33,946 bases of DNA from Lentisphaerota bacterium. Lineage in GTDB: Bacteria; Verrucomicrobiota; Lentisphaeria; Victivallales; Victivallaceae. Positions 17,511-25,383 of the stretch are shown here, piece by piece. The position numbers and the translations under genes are program-made. Every line of letters begins with the position of its first letter. The stretch's first letter is position 1. The notes under the pieces are model-generated. The model searched no databases. It had not been told where the DNA came from and saw only the letters and a program-made list of their open reading frames with translations. Where the stretch lies: the NCBI GenBank assembly GCA_015061725.1, contig SUVX01000041.1, positions 1-33,946 of the forward strand, in the 5' to 3' direction.

Positions 17511-18767
17511 TTATGCCAGCGCAGCGAGCAGGATCTTTTCAGCTTCAGCGTTCCAGAGACCGTTATTGGCCTTGACGCAGGCATCCAGTTTCGCAAAGAG
17601 CGGATCGGATTTGCCTTTTTCAGCGAAATCAGCAATGGCGGTAAGTTCCATTTTGATTCCGGTGTAGATGAGTTTCTTTCCGCCGGGGATGTTGGGCAGA
17701 TTCAAGGTTGCGGGGATGACCGCATCCAGACCGCCGACATGGGTGATCATCGCAGAGGGATTGATCTTTCCGGCTTCCATGAGTTTCAAACTCTCGATCA
17801 TGTCATCGGTGTTGCCGCCGCTGGTTCCGACGATGTGCGTGCTGCCGTAATGGACATTGTAGAAGTTGAACATTGCGGAGAACTTGGGATCAATGGGACC
17901 GGCGAAGAAGTTCAAACAGCCGTCGCGTCCGAGGATCTTATCACCGGTTTCAACAACCGGCTTGACGGGAGCCATCACGAAGACATCATCATAACCCTTG
18001 CCGTCAGTATATTCAAGCAGGGCGGCGGCGGGATCTTCAAATTTGCCGGTGTTGACAAACAGAAGTTTCACGCCGTTGGCAGCGGCATCAGCTTCAGTAT
18101 AAAGCTGGGCAGCGCGGTTGAGACGGTCATCGTTGATATCGGTGACGACCAGCAGTTTCGGCTTGCGGGGTCCGTGGATGGCATAGTCAATGGCACCCAG
18201 TCCCATGGGACCGACACCGGCGAGGATCGCCATGTTTCCGCCTTCGACAATGCCCATCTTGTGGACATAGCTGCCGTTGGTGGTGTGATAGTTGGCATGG
18301 AAAGCGCCGACAATACAGCTCATCGGTTCAGCCAGACTTGCCTGATAGTAGGCTTCACCCTTGTAGGGAAGCAGACATTCGCAGAGCATGACCTCTTCGG
18401 GGATGACGATGTAAGTCGCATCTCCGCCGATGTACTGATATGAGTAACCGGGGGCTGCCAGACTGCCCTTGTAGTTCATGGCGGGCTGGATGGCGAACTT
18501 GTCACCGGCTTTGAATTTATCCTGCCATTTGGCACCGACTTTGACGATTTCTCCGCAGAACTCGTGACCGATAATCACAGGATTTTCAGCCACATCATCG
18601 GGGACGCGCTTGTGCGCGCCCCCCTGTTCTGCAGCCTTGAAGCTGGACATGCAGAGGCTGTCAGAGACAACTTTTGCAAGGATTTCGCCGTCGGTGATCT
18701 CTGGAAGATCAAAGGACTCAAGCCGCAGATCTTCCTTTCCATACAATCTTACTGCAGTGGTTTTCAT
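17511..18767 (-). CDS. Zinc-type medium-chain dehydrogenase, L-sorbose-1-phosphate reductase (SorE)-like
   Basis: The product has 418 residues. Catalytic zinc ligands of the medium-chain family are visible: Cys39 (SLCMSS), His68-Glu69 (IIGHEFCGEIVKVG) and a Glu in LAEPMSC near 155. The NAD(P) fold begins at LAGVGPMGLGAIDYA (about 189-203). The four-cysteine structural zinc cluster of classic alcohol dehydrogenases is missing. Length and the C-terminal part resemble SorE-type sugar-phosphate reductases. It starts 3 bp after the E1 gene, so it is the last gene of the 2-oxoacid dehydrogenase operon. A task in feeding a sugar or polyol into that complex is inferred. Confidence 0.75.
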   Translation of the reverse strand: MKTTAVRLYGKEDLRLESFDLPEITDGEILAKVVSDSLCMSSFKAAEQGGAHKRVPDDVAENPVIIGHEFCGEIVKVGAKWQDKFKAGDKFAIQPAMNYKGSLAAPGYSYQYIGGDATYIVIPEEVMLCECLLPYKGEAYYQASLAEPMSCIVGAFHANYHTTNGSYVHKMGIVEGGNMAILAGVGPMGLGAIDYAIHGPRKPKLLVVTDINDDRLNRAAQLYTEADAAANGVKLLFVNTGKFEDPAAALLEYTDGKGYDDVFVMAPVKPVVETGDKILGRDGCLNFFAGPIDPKFSAMFNFYNVHYGSTHIVGTSGGNTDDMIESLKLMEAGKINPSAMITHVGGLDAVIPATLNLPNIPGGKKLIYTGIKMELTAIADFAEKGKSDPLFAKLDACVKANNGLWNAEAEKILLAALA

Positions 18768-18770
18768 TGA

Positions 18771-21242
18771 TTAGATTCCCAGTTTGGCGCGACGGATTTT
18801 TTCCACGCGGGTGAAGTTCATCTTGGCACTGTGTCCCGGAAGCGGGAGAACAGCCTCGTTGACAGCATCGAGGATCCATCCGGCCTGGGGATAGTAGAAG
18901 CTTTCCAGTTCCGGACAGGGAGAGATGCTGTTGGGAGCGCCGACGACCACCGGAGGCGCATCGAGGTAATCAAAGGCCAGACGGGTGACGTTGGCGGCAA
19001 CGTCGTTGAGGAAGGAGCCGCGTTCGCAGGCATCGGAGACCAGAACCAGACGGCCGGTCTTCTTGACGGATTCGATCAGCTTGTCGTAGTTGAACGGAAC
19101 CAGAGAACGGGCATCGATAACTTCAGCTTCAACACCGTATTTTTCGCTCATTTCCTTGGCGGCGCTGATCGCAGGATACAGCGTGGCACCGATGGAAAGA
19201 ATGGTCAGATCGCTGCCGGCACGTTTGATGTCCGGTTCACCGATGGCAACCTCGTAGTAGTCAGCCGGGACGCCGCCTTCGTGGAAGAGTTCAGCGGTAT
19301 CGTAGAGTTTCTGACTTTCAAAGAAGATGACCGGGTCGGTTCCGCTCAAAGCGGCGTTCATCAAACCCTTGGCATCGTAAGGAGTTGCGGGGAAGCAGAC
19401 CTTCAGACCGGGGATGTGGGCGCAGAGACTGGTCCAGTCCTGAGCGTGCTGGGCACCGTATTTGGCACCGACGGAAACACGCAGAACGACCGGCATCTTC
19501 AGAACGCCGGCGGACATAGCCTGCCATTTTGCCAGCTGGTTGAAGACTTCGTCACCGGCGCAGCCGAGGAAGTCGCAGTACATCAGTTCCGGAATGGCAC
19601 GACCGCCGCAGAGGGCGTATCCGCAGGCCGCTGCAACGATGGCGCTCTCAGAAATGGGAGCGTTGAAGAAACGGTGGTACGGAATGGCCTCAGTCAGTCC
19701 GCGGTAAACACCGTAGGCACCGCCCCAGTCACGGTTGTCTTCACCGAATGCGATCAGAGTCGGATCAGTGTAGAACTTGCCGATGATGGCTTCAAACAGA
19801 GCGTCACGCACGTTGTAAGCCATGAGTTTGGAAACTTCTTTGCCGTTTTCATCATAGCCGAAACGTTTTTTGGTCTGAATCTTCTTGTAGTTGGGGTTCT
19901 CTTCAAGAGGCATGTTGACTTCGGGTTTACGATCGTCAAACTTTTCAACGCGCTCGTTGGAGAGCATGTATTTACGCATGGCATCGGGTTCGTTGGCAGG
20001 ATCGATACGGGGAGAGATCTGCTCGTCGATAGCCAGTTTCATGATGCGGGTGATACGTGCCTTGATGTCTTCGTTGAAACCATCAAAGGCGCTGTCGCTT
20101 TCGATCTTGCCCTTGACCAGTTTGGCACGGAAGGCAGCGATGGAATCCTGTTCTCTCCAGGCTTCGATTTCTTCAGCGGTACGATAGCTGGAGCTGTCAG
20201 TGGCACTGTGACCGACATAACGGTAGGTGACGGTTTCCAGCATGACAGGTCCAAGACGTTTTTCAAGGATCTCGCGTTTGCGTTTGAAAGCGTCGATAAC
20301 GGCCAGCGGATCGTATCCGTCGATACGTTCAGCGTGGAGGGCGTCGGGACGGACACCGGAACCGATACGGGCGGCAATTTCATAAGCCATGGTTTCGCCG
20401 CAGGTCTGTCCGCCCATGCCGTAACCGTTGTTGATACAGTGGAAGATCACCGGGAGACCGCCCTTGTGTTCGTCATCCCACAGTTTGAAGTACTGGTCCA
20501 TGGAGGCGAAGTTCAGAGCTTCCCAGACAGGACCGCGCGCCATGGCACCGTCACCGCAGTTGCAGACGACGATACCGGGCTTCTTGTTGACTTTCTTGTA
20601 AAGACCGGCACCGGCGCAGATACCGGCGGAACCGCCGACGATGGCGTTGTTCGGGTAGATACCGAAGGGCAGGAAGAAGACGTGCATGGAGTTACCCAGA
20701 CCGCGGGTAAATCCGTTGGCGCGTCCGAAAAGTTCAGCCATGAAGCCGTAGAGCAGGTAATCCAGAGCAAGATCACGGACGTTGCCGGTCTTGTTGTGCT
20801 TTTCAACAACGCGGAGCAGATCGCCGCCGAAGAAGTTTTCCATGATCTCCATGAGTTCTTTTTCGGGCAGGTTGCGGATGGCGTTGAAACCTTTGGCAAG
20901 CACTTCACCGTGGCTGCGGTGTGAACCGAAAATCATGTCATCTTTGGTCAGGGTGTAGGCCATACCGACAGCCTGAGCTTCTTCACCGGTGTAGAGGTGA
21001 GCCGGACCGGTGTAGAGGTAGTCAATACCATTATAGTGCTTCTGGGTACGGACCTGGAAAAGCATGGTCTCAAATTCGCGGATGAACTGCATATCTTTGT
21101 AGATACCCAGCAGTGCTTCGGCTCCGAAGATCTTTTTTTCTTCTGCAAAGGTCTTCTTGTACTGATTCATTTTGATCTCGCCCAGATCAACGACGCCCGC
21201 CTTGCGGACTTTCTTGGGGTCAATAAATTGACTTTTCGGCAT
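18771..21242 (-). CDS. Fused E1 alpha-beta subunit of a 2-oxoacid dehydrogenase
   Basis: The product has 823 residues. Residues about 45-430 are the alpha part, with the thiamine-diphosphate motif GDGAMARGPVWEALNFA ... CINNGYGMGG (about 222-265) and YRYVGHSATDSSSYRT for the phosphorylation-type loop. Residues about 470-800 are the beta part (FGEDNRDWGGAYGVYRGL, ESAIVAAACGYAL, a transketolase C-terminal domain near EVIDARSLVPF). In most bacteria these are two chains. The enzyme decarboxylates a 2-oxoacid and passes the acyl group to E2; pyruvate is most likely, but branched-chain acids or acetoin are possible. The ATG has AAGGA ten bases upstream. The gene lies between E3 and the SorE-like gene. 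Confidence 0.9.
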   Translation of the reverse strand: MPKSQFIDPKKVRKAGVVDLGEIKMNQYKKTFAEEKKIFGAEALLGIYKDMQFIREFETMLFQVRTQKHYNGIDYLYTGPAHLYTGEEAQAVGMAYTLTKDDMIFGSHRSHGEVLAKGFNAIRNLPEKELMEIMENFFGGDLLRVVEKHNKTGNVRDLALDYLLYGFMAELFGRANGFTRGLGNSMHVFFLPFGIYPNNAIVGGSAGICAGAGLYKKVNKKPGIVVCNCGDGAMARGPVWEALNFASMDQYFKLWDDEHKGGLPVIFHCINNGYGMGGQTCGETMAYEIAARIGSGVRPDALHAERIDGYDPLAVIDAFKRKREILEKRLGPVMLETVTYRYVGHSATDSSSYRTAEEIEAWREQDSIAAFRAKLVKGKIESDSAFDGFNEDIKARITRIMKLAIDEQISPRIDPANEPDAMRKYMLSNERVEKFDDRKPEVNMPLEENPNYKKIQTKKRFGYDENGKEVSKLMAYNVRDALFEAIIGKFYTDPTLIAFGEDNRDWGGAYGVYRGLTEAIPYHRFFNAPISESAIVAAACGYALCGGRAIPELMYCDFLGCAGDEVFNQLAKWQAMSAGVLKMPVVLRVSVGAKYGAQHAQDWTSLCAHIPGLKVCFPATPYDAKGLMNAALSGTDPVIFFESQKLYDTAELFHEGGVPADYYEVAIGEPDIKRAGSDLTILSIGATLYPAISAAKEMSEKYGVEAEVIDARSLVPFNYDKLIESVKKTGRLVLVSDACERGSFLNDVAANVTRLAFDYLDAPPVVVGAPNSISPCPELESFYYPQAGWILDAVNEAVLPLPGHSAKMNFTRVEKIRRAKLGI

Positions 21243-21290
21243 TTTTCTTTTTCCTTATATGTTTAGGTTGAAAGAGTTTTCTCTTTTTTC

Positions 21291-22658
21291 TTACGCTTCA
21301 TTGAGAGCCGCTTCGCGGAAGACTTCTCCCACCGTCGGGTGCGGGAAGACGACCTTGCTGATTTCGGCGCAGTTGAGTTTGCGGGTGATCGCCATGGCAA
21401 GACCGAAAATCATTTCAGATCCGGGGTTGCCGATAATGCAGGCTCCGATAACGATATCATCCTGATCGAGGATCATTTTGATAAATCCGTTGCCGCCTTC
21501 GTTTTCAGCGATGTAACGTCCGCTGTACATCAGCGGCATTTTGACAACGCGGAACTTGAGTCCCTTCTGGGCAGCGGTTTCTTCGGTTTCGCCAACGCTG
21601 GAAACTTCAGGATTGGTGTAAATAACAGCGGGGATGGCGCTGTAATCCATGGTGTCCTTCTCACCGGCAATCACATTGACGGCGACTTCCGCTTCTCTGT
21701 AAGCGGTGTGGGCGAGCATGGACTTGCCGTTGACATCGCCGACGGCAAAGACATCAGAAACATTGGTCTTCATTTCATCATCGGTGACAACGGCACCGCG
21801 TTCCATGTAAAGACCGATATTTTCATAACCCATATCAGCGGTATTGGCACGGCGTCCGATGGCGACGAGGATCTTGTCGGCTTTGAGTTCGGACTTGCCG
21901 TCGGCATTTTCAACAGAAAGGGTGCTGCCGTTGACCGCGACCGCTTTGGTCTTGAGCATGAACTTGACACCGCGTTTTTCATAGATGCCGCGGAGCATTT
22001 CAGACATTTCCTTATCGGTGGGTCCGCCGATGCGGTCCATCATTTCAACAACGACAACTTCAGTGCCGATGCTGTTGAAGTAAGAAGCCATTTCCAGACC
22101 GATGACACCGCCGCCGAGAACGATCAGTTTCCTGGGAGCTTCGGTCAGGGCGAGGATCTCTCTGTTGGTCAGAGCATCACCGGAAGCAACCGCTTCACGC
22201 AGTCCGGGAATCGGCGGAACAGCCGCGACGGAACCGGAGGCGATGATCAGTTTTTTACCGGTGTATTTTTCGCCGTTTGCTTCGACGGTGATACCGTTGG
22301 CATCTTTGCCGACGACTTTGGCATTGGCTTTGACCACGTTGACTTTGGCACCCTTCATCTGCATTGCAACGCCGGAAACCAGAGTTTTCACGACTTTGTC
22401 TTTGCGGGCGACAACTTTGGCATGATCGATCTTTGCGCCGGTAGTGGTGACACCGTAGTGGTCACCGCCGCCGTTGGCATAATCAAAAATCTTGGCGGAG
22501 TAAAGCAGAGTCTTGGTCGGCACACAACCTTCGTTGAGGCAGACACCGCCGAGGGAGCGTCCTTCAAAAAGACAGACGCTCATTCCTTTGTGTCCGGCAC
22601 GTTCGGCCGCTTTGTAACCGGCGGGACCTCCGCCGATAACCAGAACATCATAAACCAT
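21291..22658 (-). CDS. lpdA: Dihydrolipoyl dehydrogenase (E3)
   Basis: The product has 455 residues. It reoxidises the dihydrolipoyl groups of E2 with NAD. The FAD-binding GGGPAGYKAAERA (9-21), the redox disulfide GGVCLNEGCVPTK with Cys40 and Cys45, the NAD-binding GGGVIGLEMASYF (about 178), the second FAD motif FAVGDVNGKSMLAHTA and the C-terminal HPTVGE with the active-site His are all present. It lies 25 bp after E2 in the same operon. Confidence 0.95.
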   Translation of the reverse strand: MVYDVLVIGGGPAGYKAAERAGHKGMSVCLFEGRSLGGVCLNEGCVPTKTLLYSAKIFDYANGGGDHYGVTTTGAKIDHAKVVARKDKVVKTLVSGVAMQMKGAKVNVVKANAKVVGKDANGITVEANGEKYTGKKLIIASGSVAAVPPIPGLREAVASGDALTNREILALTEAPRKLIVLGGGVIGLEMASYFNSIGTEVVVVEMMDRIGGPTDKEMSEMLRGIYEKRGVKFMLKTKAVAVNGSTLSVENADGKSELKADKILVAIGRRANTADMGYENIGLYMERGAVVTDDEMKTNVSDVFAVGDVNGKSMLAHTAYREAEVAVNVIAGEKDTMDYSAIPAVIYTNPEVSSVGETEETAAQKGLKFRVVKMPLMYSGRYIAENEGGNGFIKMILDQDDIVIGACIIGNPGSEMIFGLAMAITRKLNCAEISKVVFPHPTVGEVFREAALNEA

Positions 22659-22683
22659 GATTATTCACCTGTATATAAATTGT

Positions 22684-24327
22684 TTAGAGTGCGAGGATCA
22701 GATTGAATTTTTCCAGCTTGTCTGCCAGAGCCTTGAGGAATCTGGCAGCGGGAGCGCCGTCAACCACGCGGTGATCAAAGGTCAGAGAAAGTCCCATTGC
22801 CTGATAGAATTCAATGGAACCATCGGCCTTTTCGCGGGGACGCAGAGTCGTTCCGCAGACACCGAGGATACAGGTCTGGGGCGGGTTGATGATGGGTGTG
22901 AAGCTCTCAATACCCAGGTTGCCCAGGTTGGTGACGGTGAAGCTGCCGCCGGAAAGTTTGTCAGCGCCGAGAGATCCCTCTTTGCAGGCGTTGGCATATT
23001 CTTTGACCTGGGCGGAGATGGCTTTCAGACTCATGGTATCGGCATCACGGAGAACCGGAACCAGCAGACCCTTGGGCGTATCAATGGCAACACCCAGCTG
23101 AGCATGGGTAAAACGGCGCATTTTGTCGCCGATGAAGTTGGCGTTGATATCGGGGAACTCAACCAGAGTTTTGGCAACGGCAAAGAGGATGAGGTCGTTG
23201 ATGGTGACTTTATCCAGACCCAGTTCCGGAGCATTCTTCATCTGCTTGCGCATTTCAAGAATGGCGGTCGCATCAAAGGTGCGGTTGAGGGTAAGCTGAG
23301 CCATTTCAGCCAGAGATTTGTGCATATTGTCAGCGATGACTTTGCGGATACGGGAGATTTTTTCTTCGGTGTATTCCGCAGGAGCAGCGGCGGCGGCAGG
23401 TGCAGCAGCGGGAGCGGCAGCAACAGCGGGAGCCGGAGCAGCGGCAGCAGCCGGAGCGGCAGCAGCGGCAGGAGCATTGGCTTTCAGAGTCTTGACATCG
23501 CGTTCAATGATTCTGCCTTCGGGACCGGTCGGAATGGCTTGAGAGATATCCAGACCCAGTTCAGCGGCAAGTTTCTTTGCGCGCGGAGAAGCACAGACTT
23601 CAGCACCGCTTGCGGCGGGAGCAGCGGCAACAGCGGCGGCAGGAGCCGGAGCGGCGGCAGCAACAGTTTCAGCAGCGGCGGGAGCGGCAACAGGAGCTTC
23701 AGCTCCGGGAACGGTGAAGGTCGCACCGGGTTTGCCGATGACGGCAACGGGAGCACCGACAGCAACTTCTTCTCCGGCGGGAACGAGAATCTTAAGAAGA
23801 GTACCTTCGTATTTGGCAAGTTCTTCAAAGCTGGATTTACCGGTTTCAAGACCGAAAATCGGCTGTTCCAGTTTAATCACATCGCCTTCTTTGACTTTCC
23901 ACTCAGAAAGCAGTGCGCTCTCTTCAGAAACGCCCATCTGAGGCATCAGAATAAAGTTGACATCCTTATTGTCGCTTGCGGCGGCAGCAGGAGCAGCGGC
24001 AGGAGCCGGGGCTGCGGCGGGAGCCGGAGCAGCTTCAACAGCCGGAGCGGCGGCGGGAGCAGCGGCACCGGGAACGGTAAAGTTTTCACCGGGTTTGCCG
24101 ATGACTGCGACGGGAGCACCGACAGCAACTTCTTCTCCGGCGGGAACGAGAATCTTAAGAAGAGTACCTTCGTATTTAGCAAGTTCTTCAAAGCTGGATT
24201 TACCGGTTTCAAGACTGAAAATCGGCTGTTCCAATTTGATCACATCGCCTTCTTTGACTTTCCACTCCGCGAGCAGTGCGCTCTCCTCGGAGACACCCAT
24301 TTGCGGCATAAGAATAAAATCTGCCAT
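22684..24327 (-). CDS. Dihydrolipoamide acyltransferase (E2) with two lipoyl domains
   Basis: The product has 547 residues. Domains in order: lipoyl 1 (about 3-80, Lys43), Ala/Pro linker, lipoyl 2 (about 124-201, Lys164), Ala/Pro linker, E1/E3-binding domain (about 244-281, ASPRAKKLAAELGLDISQ), linker, and the catalytic domain (about 320-547) with the active-site DHRVVDG. Both lipoylation sites read ETGKSS instead of the common ETDKA. The two lipoyl domains differ at about two of 77 residues. The ATG has AGGATT upstream and lies 33 bp after the DeoR gene. The enzyme carries the acyl group from E1 to CoA. Confidence 0.94.
   Translation of the reverse strand: MADFILMPQMGVSEESALLAEWKVKEGDVIKLEQPIFSLETGKSSFEELAKYEGTLLKILVPAGEEVAVGAPVAVIGKPGENFTVPGAAAPAAAPAVEAAPAPAAAPAPAAAPAAAASDNKDVNFILMPQMGVSEESALLSEWKVKEGDVIKLEQPIFGLETGKSSFEELAKYEGTLLKILVPAGEEVAVGAPVAVIGKPGATFTVPGAEAPVAAPAAAETVAAAAPAPAAAVAAAPAASGAEVCASPRAKKLAAELGLDISQAIPTGPEGRIIERDVKTLKANAPAAAAAPAAAAAPAPAVAAAPAAAPAAAAAPAEYTEEKISRIRKVIADNMHKSLAEMAQLTLNRTFDATAILEMRKQMKNAPELGLDKVTINDLILFAVAKTLVEFPDINANFIGDKMRRFTHAQLGVAIDTPKGLLVPVLRDADTMSLKAISAQVKEYANACKEGSLGADKLSGGSFTVTNLGNLGIESFTPIINPPQTCILGVCGTTLRPREKADGSIEFYQAMGLSLTFDHRVVDGAPAARFLKALADKLEKFNLILAL
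23704..23955 (-). repeat. Second lipoyl-domain repeat unit of the E2 gene
   Basis: This 252-bp segment is a near copy of 24067-24318, shifted by 363 bp. In the central 110 bp only about one base differs by eye. Confidence 0.8.
24067..24318 (-). repeat. First lipoyl-domain repeat unit of the E2 gene
   Basis: Partner of the unit at 23704-23955. The match includes synonymous sites, which indicates a recent duplication or ongoing gene conversion. Confidence 0.8.
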
Positions 24328-24360
24328 TTTTAATCCTTTCTCTATGATATGTTTGAGAGT

Positions 24361-25116
24361 TTAAAGTATACTTGTTAACTTTGAATATTCCTGTTTCAAG
24401 TCCTCCGGGAAAGCGGAGTCCGTAATCATCAAGTCAATATCCTGAAATCCGGCAAAACTGAAAGGCAGCATTGCACCCAGTTTTGAGGAGTCTGCCAGAA
24501 TCACGACCCGGCGGGCACGGGATATAACAGAACGTTTCAAAATACTTTCAAGCTGACTGCCGACAGAAAAACCGGTCTTTTTATCAAATCCGCTTGCCGC
24601 GACAAATGCCGTATCAATATTGAGCAGGTCCAACTGCCGCCAGGCTTCGGGATCAGAAACTGAAAGACTGTGCCGCGACAGCGTTCCGCCCAGCAGAACC
24701 ACCGACGGCAACTGTTTGTGCGACATAACTTCAAGAGCCAAACTCGGCGCCGGCGTCACAACAACAAGATTGACGTCAGGCAGAAGTTTCGCAAGAGCCA
24801 TCGCCGTCGTTCCGGAATCAATAAAAATACCGGTTCCGGGTTCAATGATGGAAGCTGCTTTTTCGGCTATTTCACGTTTCAGCGGTGCATTGCGGAATTC
24901 ACGCTCACTGTAAATATCTTCACTCAGACCGTATCTGGCAGGGAGATACTTGGCTCCGCCGCGGGTCAGGATAATACTCTTTTTAGCAGCAAGTTTCGCA
25001 AGGTCGCGGCGGATAGTCATCTCGGACCATTGATTGAATTTTTCAACTAATTCGACGATAGTAACATCTCCGCGGTCTTTTATGTATTCATAAATGGCGT
25101 TCTGACGGTCTTGCAC
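24361..25116 (-). CDS. DeoR/GlpR-family transcriptional regulator
   Basis: The product has 251 residues, normal for the family. The N-terminal winged helix (about 5-60; VTIVELVEKFNQWSEMTIRR) ends in the family hallmark LTRGGA. The sensor half has the DeoR C-terminal motifs IFIDSGTTAMALAKLL and VVLLGGTLSRHSLS and the closing VVILADSSKLG. These proteins sense sugar phosphates. It starts with GTG (GGGAAG upstream) and is the first gene of the operon with E2, E3, E1 and the SorE-like reductase, so it probably controls them; this is an unusual partner for a 2-oxoacid dehydrogenase. Confidence 0.92.
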   Translation of the reverse strand: MQDRQNAIYEYIKDRGDVTIVELVEKFNQWSEMTIRRDLAKLAAKKSIILTRGGAKYLPARYGLSEDIYSEREFRNAPLKREIAEKAASIIEPGTGIFIDSGTTAMALAKLLPDVNLVVVTPAPSLALEVMSHKQLPSVVLLGGTLSRHSLSVSDPEAWRQLDLLNIDTAFVAASGFDKKTGFSVGSQLESILKRSVISRARRVVILADSSKLGAMLPFSFAGFQDIDLMITDSAFPEDLKQEYSKLTSIL

Positions 25117-25164
25117 GATATCTTCCCTGTTGCAAATTTTACAAAAACAAATGTCACTTTATTA

Positions 25165-25193
25165 AATATACTCCGATATTCCTGAAAATGCAA
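25165..25193 (-). promoter_or_regulatory. Promoter of the DeoR-dehydrogenase operon
   Basis: On the minus strand TTGCAT (25188-25193), a 17-bp spacer and TATATT (25165-25170), about 50 bp before the GTG start. Confidence 0.6.
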
Positions 25194-25201
25194 TAGCACC
25201 A

Positions 25202-25272
25202 TGTTAAATTCAAACCATTTTGTGTTAAAAAATAACAAGAGAAGTAGAAAAATGCGTTCTATTCAGCGTTAA
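25202..25272 (+). promoter_or_regulatory. Three GTTAAA boxes between the deoR and clpC promoters
   Basis: TGTTAAA occurs at 25202-25208 and 25223-25229 (21 bp apart) and CGTTAAA at 25266-25272 (43 bp further on). The spacing is close to whole helical turns. They may bind the DeoR protein, but this is only a positional inference. Confidence 0.3.
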
Positions 25273-25278
25273 AAGTCA

Positions 25279-25307
25279 TTGACAATTACAGACAGCGGTA
25301 GTATATT
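25279..25307 (+). promoter_or_regulatory. Promoter of the clpC operon
   Basis: TTGACA (25279-25284), a 17-bp spacer and TATATT (25302-25307). A leader of about 70 nt ends in an AGGAGGTGA ribosome site close to the ATG. I see no CtsR-type or CIRCE repeat. Confidence 0.75.
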
Positions 25308-25383
25308 ATTATTGTATTGAAGAAAGGGTAATTGCACCCGCATACAGCAAAGTTAATCCGCACACACAACAGGAGGTGATTTT

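Noticed and set aside
17342..17635. N-terminal extension of the alpha/beta hydrolase frame
   Set aside because: It crosses a promoter and the terminator of the preceding operon; a signal peptide with a good ribosome site begins at 17341.
18831..20924. Long open frame of 697 codons on the plus strand
   Set aside because: It is antisense to the E1 gene, which has full family motifs; the frame lacks any recognisable domain and arises from codon bias.
22657..24333. Open frame of 558 codons on the plus strand, rich in Ser/Gly
   Set aside because: It is the shadow of the Ala/Pro-rich E2 gene; the low-complexity stretches are complements of the linkers.
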